Of a DNA stretch of 64,000 nt, positions 26,337 through 34,227 are shown in pieces (within the stretch, counting starts at the first letter, position 1; each line of letters begins with the position of its first letter). Location of the stretch: positions 372,001 through 436,000 of the forward strand of contig NZ_CP021108.1 of assembly GCF_002119685.1 (NCBI RefSeq). Reading direction: 5' to 3'. The stretch is from Bordetella genomosp. 8 (GTDB taxonomy: Bacteria; Pseudomonadota; Gammaproteobacteria; Burkholderiales; Burkholderiaceae_B). The position numbers were made by a program, and so were the translations under genes. Below the pieces are notes generated by a model that had not been told where the DNA came from, ran no database searches, and saw only the letters and a program-made list of their open reading frames with translations.

Positions 26337-28760
26337 ATGCAATCGAACAACAGAAAGCGCCGTTGGGGGCGCGTGCTGGTGCTGCTCTGCACGGGCGTGC
26401 TGGCGCTTGCCGTCGTAGGCGGCGCGGCGGCCTGGCTGGCCATGCGCGCCAGCCTGCCGCGGCTGGACGGCAAACTGCGCGCCGACGGCTTGTCGGCGCA
26501 GGCCACCATCGAGCGCGACGCACAGGGCAACGTCACCGTGACGGCCGCCAATCGCCTGGATCTGGCCTACGCCACGGGTTATGCGCACGGACAGGACCGC
26601 TACTTCCAGATGGACCTGCTGCGCCGCGTCGCCGCCGGCGAAGTGGCCGCCCTGGTGGGGGCCGACGCCATCCCGCTGGACCAGCGCAATCGCATGCACC
26701 GCTTCCGCGCCCGCGCCCAGGCCGCGTATGCCGCGCTGCCGCCCGACCAGCGCGAACTGCTGCAACGGTATGCGGCCGGGGTCAACGCCGCCCAGGCCGC
26801 GCTGCCGGTGTGGCCTTTCGAATACGGCGTGCTGGGCGTCCGTCCGCAGCTCTGGCTGCCGGAAGATACGCTGTTGGCCGTCTACGCCATGTACCTGGAC
26901 CTGCAGTCGGGCGAGTTGAACCGCGTACTGTCGCGCGGATTCCTGCGCGACGCGGTGCCGGCCGAGATGCTGGCCTTCCTGACGCCGCGCGGCAGCGCGA
27001 TGGACGCGCCGCTGGACGGCGTCGACGTCGCCGCGCCGCCCTTGCGCGTGCCGCGGGCGCGTCCCGATTGGCTGGATGGCCCTGGGCAGGACGGCGCCGG
27101 GCAGGCCAGCCCTGGCCGTCGATCGGAGTCCGACGCGGCCGGCGCCGCAATCGGCAGCAACGCCTTCGCCGTGGCCGGCGTGCATACGGCCGACGGCGTG
27201 GCGCGCGTGGCCAACGACATGCACCTGGGACTGCGGCTGCCCAACATCTGGTACCGGCTGACGCTGGTGCTGCAAGGGCCGGAGCCGCGCCGCATCAGCG
27301 GCGTCAGCCTGCCCGGCGCGCCGGTGGTGGTCGCCGGCAGCAATGGCGACGTCGCCTGGGCCTTTACCAACAGCTATGGCCATTACATCGATCTGATACG
27401 GCTGGAACGCGATCCCAAGGATGCCCGGCGCTACCGCGGGCCTTCGGGAGACTGGGAGACCGCCACGGAGCACGACGAATCGATACAGGTGAAGGGTGGC
27501 GCGCCGGTGCGCCATCCCGTGCTGGAGACGCGCTGGGGCCCGGAACTGACCGTGGGCGACCAGGCCTATGCCGTGGAATGGGTCGCCCACCAGCCTTACG
27601 CCGCCGACCTGGGCCTGATGGGCATGGAGACCGCGCGCAACGTGGACCAGGCCCTGGCGGTGGCGCAGGCTGCCGGGGTGCCCACCCAGAACATCCTGGT
27701 GGCCGATCGCGGCGGTCATATCGGTTGGACGCTGGCCGGCCCCTTGCCCAGGGCCACGCGCGATCCCGGCGGCTACCCGGTCGACGCGGCGAAGGCGGGG
27801 GCACCCGCCGGCCGGCTGCCGCCGGCGCAGTATCCACGCGTGGTGGACCCGCCTTCGGGGCGCCTATGGACGGGCAACAGCACCCAACTGGGGGATGCCA
27901 GCCGCCAGCGCGTGATCGGCGACGGCGGCGCAGACGTCGGCCTGCGCGCCACGCAGATCCGCGACGGCCTGCTCGCGCGCGATCAATACGATGAGCAGGC
28001 GCTGCTGGCCATCCAGCTGGACGACCGCGGCCTGTGGCTGGCGTTCTGGCGCCAGCTGGCGCTCGATATCCTGGACACGCCGGCGCTGGCCGGGCACGCG
28101 AACCGTGCCGAGTTCCGGCGCATCCTGGTGCAATGGAATGGGCGCGCGGACGTCGACCAGGCGGGCTACACCCTGATCCGCGATTTCCGCGAAACCCTGT
28201 ATGGCGCCTGGTTCGCGGGGCTGGACGAGCGGCTATCCGCCCGCGCACCGGAATTCGCGCCGGCGGTATCGGTGGGCCGGGCATCTTCCCGCCTGGAGCC
28301 GGTCATGCGCGCCCTGGTACGCGAACAAGCCTGGGTCCCGGCGCGCTATGCCAACTGGCGTGCGTTCATGCTGGACGCCATCGACGAAACCATCGTGCGC
28401 AATCGGCCACGCGGGGCATCGCTGGACCAGGCGCGGTGGGGCGAGCGCAATATCCTGGCGATCGGCCATCCCTTCGCCGGCCTGCTGCCGGAAGCGCTGC
28501 GCGGATGGTTCGCGGCGCCCGCGCAGCCGGTGCCCGGCGACACGAATATGCCGCGCGTGCAGCGTCCGGCTTTCGGCGCGTCCGAGCGTTTCGTGGTCGC
28601 GCCCGGCAAGGAAGCGCGGGGCATACTGGAAATGCCGGGCGGCGCGTCGGGGCATCCCATGTCGCCGTTCTTCCTGGCCGGGCATCAGGACTGGGTGGAT
28701 GGGGCGCCATCGCCCTTCATGCCGGGGACGGCCGTGCACACGCTGGTGCTGCGGCCCTGA
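26337..28760 (+). CDS. Penicillin-acylase-family Ntn hydrolase
   Basis: 807 residues. An N-terminal hydrophobic segment (about 11-36) acts as signal or anchor; the A-chain runs to about 273 (YATGYAHGQDRYFQMDLLRR; LPEDTLLAVYAMYLDLQ). The autocatalytic nucleophile is S274 in AAIGSNAFAVAG, followed by the B-chain (NDMHLGLRLPNIWY; VAWAFTNSYGHYIDL; RLWTGNSTQ). Family members cleave amide bonds of beta-lactams, acyl-homoserine lactones or other acylated compounds in the periplasm. The spacer peptide is rich in Gly, Gln and Asp (246-268). Substrate unknown; quorum-quenching acylase is one possibility. Divergent from the NEL gene. Confidence 0.9.
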   Translation: MQSNNRKRRWGRVLVLLCTGVLALAVVGGAAAWLAMRASLPRLDGKLRADGLSAQATIERDAQGNVTVTAANRLDLAYATGYAHGQDRYFQMDLLRRVAAGEVAALVGADAIPLDQRNRMHRFRARAQAAYAALPPDQRELLQRYAAGVNAAQAALPVWPFEYGVLGVRPQLWLPEDTLLAVYAMYLDLQSGELNRVLSRGFLRDAVPAEMLAFLTPRGSAMDAPLDGVDVAAPPLRVPRARPDWLDGPGQDGAGQASPGRRSESDAAGAAIGSNAFAVAGVHTADGVARVANDMHLGLRLPNIWYRLTLVLQGPEPRRISGVSLPGAPVVVAGSNGDVAWAFTNSYGHYIDLIRLERDPKDARRYRGPSGDWETATEHDESIQVKGGAPVRHPVLETRWGPELTVGDQAYAVEWVAHQPYAADLGLMGMETARNVDQALAVAQAAGVPTQNILVADRGGHIGWTLAGPLPRATRDPGGYPVDAAKAGAPAGRLPPAQYPRVVDPPSGRLWTGNSTQLGDASRQRVIGDGGADVGLRATQIRDGLLARDQYDEQALLAIQLDDRGLWLAFWRQLALDILDTPALAGHANRAEFRRILVQWNGRADVDQAGYTLIRDFRETLYGAWFAGLDERLSARAPEFAPAVSVGRASSRLEPVMRALVREQAWVPARYANWRAFMLDAIDETIVRNRPRGASLDQARWGERNILAIGHPFAGLLPEALRGWFAAPAQPVPGDTNMPRVQRPAFGASERFVVAPGKEARGILEMPGGASGHPMSPFFLAGHQDWVDGAPSPFMPGTAVHTLVLRP

Positions 28761-28775
28761 ACCCCGGGCAGGCCG

Positions 28776-29108
28776 CTATTCCGCCTTGATCTCGTAGGCC
28801 GTGAAGCGCGCGAACGGCAGGGGAGTAGTCGCCGTCAGGTTCCAGGTTTGCTTGTCCGGCAGATTGAAGGTCTGCGCGGAGGTCGTGCCGATCACGTTGC
28901 CCTGGGCATCCTGCAGCTGGAACGTCACCGAAACCCGGTTCAGTTCCTTGCCCGTGGCGTTATGCACCGTGCCGCGGATCACGGTGGATCCCGATGCGGT
29001 GTCCTTGACGGCTTGCAGGCTATCGATCGTGACGCCCTGCGTCATCGATTGCGCCCCCGCGTTCAGGGCGGCGGCGGCCAGGATGGCGGCGGCAAGCAGG
29101 CGTTTCAT
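28776..29108 (-). CDS. Small exported FxLYD-domain protein
   Basis: 110 residues. Signal peptide MKRLLAAAILAAAALNAGAQ, then a single beta-sandwich (VIRGTVHNATGKELNRVSVT, FQLQDAQGNVIGTTSAQ, PFARFTAYEI) resembling the FxLYD domain of exported proteins of unknown function. GGGAG precedes the ATG at 29108. It lies 35 bases after pcaJ in the same direction, possibly the tail of that transcript. Periplasmic; role unknown. Confidence 0.85.
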   Translation of the reverse strand: MKRLLAAAILAAAALNAGAQSMTQGVTIDSLQAVKDTASGSTVIRGTVHNATGKELNRVSVTFQLQDAQGNVIGTTSAQTFNLPDKQTWNLTATTPLPFARFTAYEIKAE

Positions 29109-29143
29109 GGTTGTTCTCCCGCGATGGAGGTCGCCGCCGGGGA

Positions 29144-29800
29144 TCAGCGGGCGACCGGTATCTCGAATCGTAGCGGAAGTCCGGTGACACGTTCGAGCGT
29201 GGCCGGGTCGGTATCGCCGAAGGTGTCGATGACGTAGACGCCGTCCGCGCGGATGTCGAACACCGCCACGTCGGTATATACGCGCGACACGCAGCGCACG
29301 CCCGTCAGCGGATAGGTGCACCGCGGCACCAGCTTGCTGAGGCCTTCGCGCGTGGTCAATTCCATCATGACGAATACCTGCTTGGCCCCGCTGGCCAGGT
29401 CCATGGCGCCGCCGACCGCCGGGATGGCGTCGGCGCCGCCGGTGTGCCAGTTCGCCAGGTCGCCATCCACGGAGACCTGGAAGGCGCCCAGCACGCAGAT
29501 ATCGAGATGGCCGCCGCGCATCATGGCGAAGGAATCGGCATGATGGAAGAACGATGTGCCGGGCACTTGCGTGACGGGCTGCTTGCCGGCGTTGATCAGG
29601 TCGTAGTCTTCCTGGCCCTTGGCGGGCGCCGGGCCCATGCCCAGCATGCCGTTTTCGGTGTGCAGGACGATTTCGCGATCGGCCGGCAGGTGGTTGGCCA
29701 CCAGGGTGGGCAGGCCGATGCCCAGGTTCACATAGGCGCCTTCCGGAATGTCGCGGGCGACACGGGCGGCCATTTGGTCGCGGCTCAGTTTCGAACTCAT
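29144..29800 (-). CDS. pcaJ: 3-oxoacid (3-oxoadipate-type) CoA transferase subunit B
   Basis: 218 residues with the catalytic glutamate E49 in HTENGMLGMGP, which carries CoA as a glutamyl thioester. The segments VNLGIGLPTLVANHL, HHADSFAMMRGGHLDICVLGAFQVS and NWHTGGADAIPAVGGAMDLA follow Pseudomonas PcaJ closely. Its ATG overlaps the subunit A stop (29797-29800). No other beta-ketoadipate gene lies nearby, so the physiological acid could be another 3-oxoacid. Confidence 0.88.
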   Translation of the reverse strand: MSSKLSRDQMAARVARDIPEGAYVNLGIGLPTLVANHLPADREIVLHTENGMLGMGPAPAKGQEDYDLINAGKQPVTQVPGTSFFHHADSFAMMRGGHLDICVLGAFQVSVDGDLANWHTGGADAIPAVGGAMDLASGAKQVFVMMELTTREGLSKLVPRCTYPLTGVRCVSRVYTDVAVFDIRADGVYVIDTFGDTDPATLERVTGLPLRFEIPVAR

Positions 29801-30474
29801 GCTTGCTCCTTGGTGCCGACGCGGACGACGCGCTTGACGAAGATGCCCGGGGTGACGATGGCTTCGGGCTCCAGTTCGCCGAGTTCGACGATTTCACGCA
29901 CCTGGGCCACCGCGACCTGGGCGGCGCTGGCCATGATGGGACCGAAGTTGCGAGCGGTCTTGCGATAGGTCAGGTTGCCCCAGCGATCGGCGCGCTCCGC
30001 CTTGATCAGCGCGTAGTCGGCATGCAGCGGCAATTCGAACACATAGTGCTTGCCGTTCAGCTCGCGGGTTTCCTTGCCTTCGGCCAGCGGGGTGCCATAG
30101 GCCGTGGGCGTGTAGAAGCCGCCGATGCCCGCGCCGGCGGCGCGGATGCGTTCGGCCAGCGTGCCCTGCGGCACGAGTTCCAGTTCGATCTTGCCGGAGC
30201 GGTACAGGCCGTCGAAGATCTGCGAATCGGCCTGGCGCGGAAAAGAGCAGATGATCTTGCGCACGCGCCCGGCGCCCAGCAGCGCGGCCAGGCCGGTGGT
30301 GCCGTTGCCGGCATTGTTGTTGACAATCACCAGGTCTTTCGCACCCTGGGCCAGCAGGCCATCGATCAGTTCCACCGGCTGGCCGGCGGGCCCGAAGCCG
30401 CCGATCAGGATGGTGGCGCCGTCGGGTATGTCGGCCAGCGCCTGCGCGGTGCTTTCTACGAGTTTTGAGATCAT
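29797..30474 (-). CDS. pcaI: 3-oxoacid (3-oxoadipate-type) CoA transferase subunit A
   Basis: 225 residues. IPDGATILIGGFGPAGQP is the CoA-binding glycine loop; the long stretch around GTLAERIRAAGAGIGGFYTP, GKETRELNG and LHADYALIKAERADRWGNLTY follows PcaI more closely than SCOT/AtoD. It pairs with the overlapping subunit B gene. It is divergent from the GntR regulator at 30571, with about 100 bases between starts. Confidence 0.88.
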   Translation of the reverse strand: MISKLVESTAQALADIPDGATILIGGFGPAGQPVELIDGLLAQGAKDLVIVNNNAGNGTTGLAALLGAGRVRKIICSFPRQADSQIFDGLYRSGKIELELVPQGTLAERIRAAGAGIGGFYTPTAYGTPLAEGKETRELNGKHYVFELPLHADYALIKAERADRWGNLTYRKTARNFGPIMASAAQVAVAQVREIVELGELEPEAIVTPGIFVKRVVRVGTKEQA

Positions 30475-30570
30475 CGGCGGTCCGGAAGCATGGGAGGTTC
30501 TACAATCCTCGATGCTTTCACGGCGCGCCGGCCACCGTCAAGGCAAGCTGTCCTCAGCGTGAACACTTCC

Positions 30571-31284
30571 ATGACAAGAAAACCCTACGACTCCAATCTG
30601 CTGCTGGGCGACGTCGCGTACGAGTCAGTGCGTGAAGCCATACTGGCCAATGATCTCAAGCCCGGCGACCGCGTATCCGAATACAAGGTGGCGGAATGGC
30701 TGGGCATCAGCCGTACGCCGGCTCGCGAAGGCTTGCGGCGCCTGGAAAACGAAGGCCTGCTGACGCAGCATCCGCGTCGCGGCCTGGTGGTCGCGTCCAT
30801 CGACGACGAAGCGGTGCAGGAGCTGTACGCAGTGCGCGAGTTGCTGGAAGGCGCGGCTGCCGCCTCGGCCGCCAGGCGGGCGACGGAGGCGGAAATCGCC
30901 ACGCTCAAACATCTGGTCGAGCACGAGGCCGGGATACGCGACGACCCCGAGCAGATGTACGAGCACAACCGTACCTTCCACGACGTGGTCTATCGTGCGG
31001 CGCACAATCAGTTCCTGTTGAAGTTCCTGCTGATCACCGCCGATACGCTGTCGGCCTACCGGAATGTATCGACGCTGGTGATCGAGGAGCGGCGCGCCCA
31101 GGTCGTCGCGGAACATCGCGAGCTGTATGAAGCCATCGCGGCGCGCGACGAAGCCGGCGCGCGCGCTGTTGCGGCGCGGCATGTGCAGAACGCGCTGCAT
31201 GCCCGCACGCGCGTGCAGCACAGCAAGCTGGTGGGCGAGGTACGCCGGCCGGAATGGCCCGATGCCATGAAGAAGCGCGGCTAG
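30571..31284 (+). CDS. GntR-family regulator, FCD subfamily
   Basis: 237 residues. N-terminal winged helix (about 15-80; GDRVSEYKVAEWLGISRTPAREGLRRLENEGLL) followed by an all-helical FCD ligand domain (about 90-220) with the metal-binding HNRTFHDVVYRAAHN and later His residues. ATG 30571 is used; an in-frame GTG four codons upstream is possible. Divergent from pcaIJ and convergent with the MmgE/PrpD gene, whose last four bases it overlaps. Regulation of these catabolic genes by an acid ligand is the natural inference. Confidence 0.9.
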   Translation: MTRKPYDSNLLLGDVAYESVREAILANDLKPGDRVSEYKVAEWLGISRTPAREGLRRLENEGLLTQHPRRGLVVASIDDEAVQELYAVRELLEGAAAASAARRATEAEIATLKHLVEHEAGIRDDPEQMYEHNRTFHDVVYRAAHNQFLLKFLLITADTLSAYRNVSTLVIEERRAQVVAEHRELYEAIAARDEAGARAVAARHVQNALHARTRVQHSKLVGEVRRPEWPDAMKKRG

Positions 31285-32696
31285 GGCCGCGGGATGGGAA
31301 AGGCCGGCAGCGCCGGCAGTCGCATCAGGCCGTCGTACCACTCGGCCGCTGCGCGTTCGCCCAAGGTCTCCGTCGTCAGCAACAGGAAGCGGCGCCGTAT
31401 GTCCGCCGCCGGCATCGGCGTCTGCGGCATGCCCAGGTAGTCGCGCGCCAGCGCATCGAAGCGCCGGCCGTCGCGCAGGGTGAGCGTGATGCGCGCGCTC
31501 CAGGCGGTAGGCGGATCCGGATCCGTGGCCAGCGCGATCCGGCGGCACAGACTTGCGATCGCGTCGTCTTCCAGCGCGGACCGATCGAAGACACGCGGGT
31601 CTTCGGGGTCGCGGTACAGGGACAGCGCGACGCAGAAAGGCACGCTGTACTGCGCCGTCATGATGTCGCCGGGGGCGCGGATGTCGTGGTGGCTGGCGAC
31701 TTTTTCCGACATGCGCAGCGCCAGTTCGGCGACGTCGCCACCGTCGAAGCCATGCGTGGCCATCAGGCCGCGTAGCGTCTGCATGGCGGCTTGCGGGGTG
31801 ACGTGGCAGGCATAGCGCTTCAGGCAGATGCGCAGGGTTTCCCAGTCGCTGCCCAGGTCCGCGGTGAGACGGCCGGCGTCGGCGTCGCGGCAATAGGTGT
31901 CGAGGAAGCCGAAGCGGCCTTCCAGGATGGTTTCCGGCCCGCTGTAGCCGTCCGCGGCCAGGCGCGCGGCCAGGATGCCGGCTTCGCAGGCGCGGCCCAT
32001 GTGCAGGCGCTTGACCATGGCGCCTTCGCGCGATTTGGTGAAGGCCAGCAGTCCGCCGGACAGGGAGCCGGCGATGCCCAGCGCCCGCGCGATGCGGGCG
32101 CCGTCCAGGCCGAGCAGCACGCCGGCGACCACGGCCGCGCCGTAGGGACCCGTCAGGCCCGGTGCGTGGAAGCCCAGCTTTTCGCTGCTGTGGCGCGATG
32201 CGGCGCCGATGCGAAAAAGCACTTCACAGCCGGCCACGAAGGCGGTCAGGGCCTGCCGGCCGGTGGCGCCGGTTTCCTGGGCCATGGCCACCAGTACGGG
32301 GACCAGGGTGGCGCCCGGATGCACGCCGGCACCGGGATATCGCAGGCTGTCCTGTTCGAAGGCATGCGCCGCCGCCCCGTTGGCCAGGGCGGCGAACGGG
32401 GCGCCGATGCCCTGGTCGTTGGCTGTCCCTGAGCCGGGCGCCCCTGAGCCGGGCGCCCCTCTGCCGGGCGCCCCAAATACCGTGCAGGGACCTTGGCCGC
32501 CGTAGCGGCGCGCATAGGCCTCCGTGGCGGTGCTCCAGGGGAAGCGGCTGCCATGGACGATGCAGCCCAGCGTATCGGCGATGCAGGCCATGGCCCGTTC
32601 CCGAACCGCCTCGGGAACGTCCTCGAACCGCATGCCGGCGGCGAACCGGGCCAGCGCCTGGGCCGCGGTCGCGCTGGAAAACGCCGTTTCAGCCAT
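31281..32696 (-). CDS. MmgE/PrpD-family protein
   Basis: 471 residues. Typical family blocks: MACIADTLGCIVHGSR, HAFEQDSLRYPGAGVHPGA, KSREGAMVKRLHMGRACEAG and LKRYACHVTPQAAMQTL. The family includes 2-methylcitrate dehydratase, cis-aconitate decarboxylase and iminodisuccinate epimerase. An in-frame 15-base tandem repeat (32431-32475) inserts a Gly-Ala-Pro-Gly-Ser array around residue 80. It is divergent from a second MmgE/PrpD gene, and its tail overlaps the GntR gene end by four bases. Reaction unknown. Confidence 0.88.
   Translation of the reverse strand: MAETAFSSATAAQALARFAAGMRFEDVPEAVRERAMACIADTLGCIVHGSRFPWSTATEAYARRYGGQGPCTVFGAPGRGAPGSGAPGSGTANDQGIGAPFAALANGAAAHAFEQDSLRYPGAGVHPGATLVPVLVAMAQETGATGRQALTAFVAGCEVLFRIGAASRHSSEKLGFHAPGLTGPYGAAVVAGVLLGLDGARIARALGIAGSLSGGLLAFTKSREGAMVKRLHMGRACEAGILAARLAADGYSGPETILEGRFGFLDTYCRDADAGRLTADLGSDWETLRICLKRYACHVTPQAAMQTLRGLMATHGFDGGDVAELALRMSEKVASHHDIRAPGDIMTAQYSVPFCVALSLYRDPEDPRVFDRSALEDDAIASLCRRIALATDPDPPTAWSARITLTLRDGRRFDALARDYLGMPQTPMPAADIRRRFLLLTTETLGERAAAEWYDGLMRLPALPAFPIPRP
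32431..32475. repeat. In-frame 15-base tandem repeat inside the MmgE/PrpD gene
   Basis: Two exact copies of GAGCCGGGCGCCCCT (32431-32445, 32446-32460) and a third with two changes (32461-32475). The unit length keeps the frame and encodes a five-residue Gly/Ala/Pro/Ser repeat. Confidence 0.85.
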
Positions 32697-32729
32697 GTCC
32701 CCATCCGTCCCAAGACCGGTGTCTGAAAA

Positions 32730-32749
32730 TAGTATACCGTGGTATTCTA
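32730..32749. promoter_or_regulatory. 20-base operator-like palindrome between the two MmgE/PrpD genes
   Basis: TAGTATACCGTGGTATTCTA: eight of nine arm positions pair around a two-base centre. It lies in the 75-base gap between divergent starts 32696 and 32772, where it must overlap both promoters. The A-T-A-C-C/G-G-T-A-T core suits an FCD-GntR dimer, and such a regulator is encoded at 30571. Confidence 0.6.
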
Positions 32750-32771
32750 AAACCCAAATGATCCCGACCGG

Positions 32772-34217
32772 ATGAGCGATATGGACGAATCCGCGCAGGC
32801 CGGCCCTCACCACGCCGCCGTGGCTGCCCCGGTCCCCGGGCTGGCCCGCGAACTCGGACGCCGTGTGGCGGCGCTGAACTTTGGCGACCTGCCCGCCGAG
32901 GCCATCCGCTGGGCTCGCGTGGGGCTGCTGGACACCGTTGGGGTCACCCTGGCGGGCGCGCATGAAGATGCGCCGCGCCTGGCCGCGCGGGCGCTGGACG
33001 CGCAGCAGGGGCCCGCCCTGGTGCTCGGCACGCGCCGCCAGGTCGGCGTGCTGGACGCTGCATTGATCAACGGCACCGCGTCGCACGCGCTGGACTTCGA
33101 CGACTGCAACAACACCATGGGCGGCCATCCTTCCGCGCCGGTACTGTCGGCGCTGCTGCCCCTGGCCCAGCAGTTGAACAGCAGCGGACGCGACTTCGTG
33201 CTGGCCTACGTGGCGGGCTTCGAGGCCGAATGCAAGCTGGGGCGGGCGGTCAACCTCCATCACTACACCAAGGGTTGGCATCCCACCGCCACCCTGGGCA
33301 CCTTCGGTGCCGCCGCGGCCTGCGCCAGGCTGCTGGGGCTGGACGGCGAGGCCACGGCGACCGCGCTGGCCCTGGCGGCCTCCTTCGCGTCCGGCATCAA
33401 GGCGAACTTCGGCACCATGGCCAAGCCGCTGCACGTCGGCCATTGCGCGCGCAATGGCCTGTATGCGGCGCGCCTGGCCCATCTGGGCTTCACCGCCAAC
33501 GGCGCCGACGTGTTCGAGCACAAGCAGGGTTTCCTGGACGTGTTCAACGGTCCCGGCACCTACGATACGCAGCGCGCGCTGGACGCCTGGGCGCGGCCCC
33601 TGGATATCGTCGAACCCGGCATCGCCATCAAGCAGTATCCCTGTTGCGGCAGCACCCACCCGGCCCTGGATGCCATGCTGGCGCTTGCGCGCCGCCATCG
33701 TCCGCGGCCGGAGGACGTGACGCGCATCGACGCGTGGATCCATGGCCGTCGGCTGGCGCATACCAACCGGCCCCGGCCGGACAGCCCGCTGGACGCCAAG
33801 TTCAGCCTGCAGTACGTGTTGGCCCGCGCGCTGCTGGACGGCCAGGTCGGCGTGGCGGACTTCGAGACGGATTCCTATACGCAACCGGCCGTGCGCGCCT
33901 TGCTGGACCGCATACACGTGGCCGCCTACGACTCGCTCGAACCGGCGGTCTTTCCTGCCGCCAACCATTTCGGCGGCCAGGTGCGCATCACGCTGCGCGA
34001 CGGCACGGTGCTGGAGTCGCGCGTCGACCAGCCCCTGGGCCGCACCTCCGCCTATCCGCTGCCGGACGAACTGCTGCGCGCCAAGTTCGCGCTATGCGCC
34101 GGGCGCGCGCTGCGCAAGGACGCGGTGGACGCCATCGCCGACACCATCGAACGCATCGAAACCCTGCCTCGCATGGAGGCGCTGATGGCGCTGCTCGCCG
34201 GCGCTGCCCAAGACTGA
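32772..34217 (+). CDS. MmgE/PrpD-family protein, second copy
   Basis: 481 residues, only distantly similar to the neighbour at 31281. Conserved blocks: WARVGLLDTVGVTLAG, NGTASHALDFDDCNNTMGGH, KANFGTMAKPLHVGHCARNG and IKQYPCCGSTHPALDAML. The HALDFDD and KQYPCC motifs suit enzymes of the cis-aconitate decarboxylase / PrpD type. Ten bases separate it from the flavoprotein gene, so they form an operon whose enzymes probably act in series on an unsaturated or branched polycarboxylate. Confidence 0.9.
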   Translation: MSDMDESAQAGPHHAAVAAPVPGLARELGRRVAALNFGDLPAEAIRWARVGLLDTVGVTLAGAHEDAPRLAARALDAQQGPALVLGTRRQVGVLDAALINGTASHALDFDDCNNTMGGHPSAPVLSALLPLAQQLNSSGRDFVLAYVAGFEAECKLGRAVNLHHYTKGWHPTATLGTFGAAAACARLLGLDGEATATALALAASFASGIKANFGTMAKPLHVGHCARNGLYAARLAHLGFTANGADVFEHKQGFLDVFNGPGTYDTQRALDAWARPLDIVEPGIAIKQYPCCGSTHPALDAMLALARRHRPRPEDVTRIDAWIHGRRLAHTNRPRPDSPLDAKFSLQYVLARALLDGQVGVADFETDSYTQPAVRALLDRIHVAAYDSLEPAVFPAANHFGGQVRITLRDGTVLESRVDQPLGRTSAYPLPDELLRAKFALCAGRALRKDAVDAIADTIERIETLPRMEALMALLAGAAQD

Positions 34218-34227
34218 GGACCGAGAA

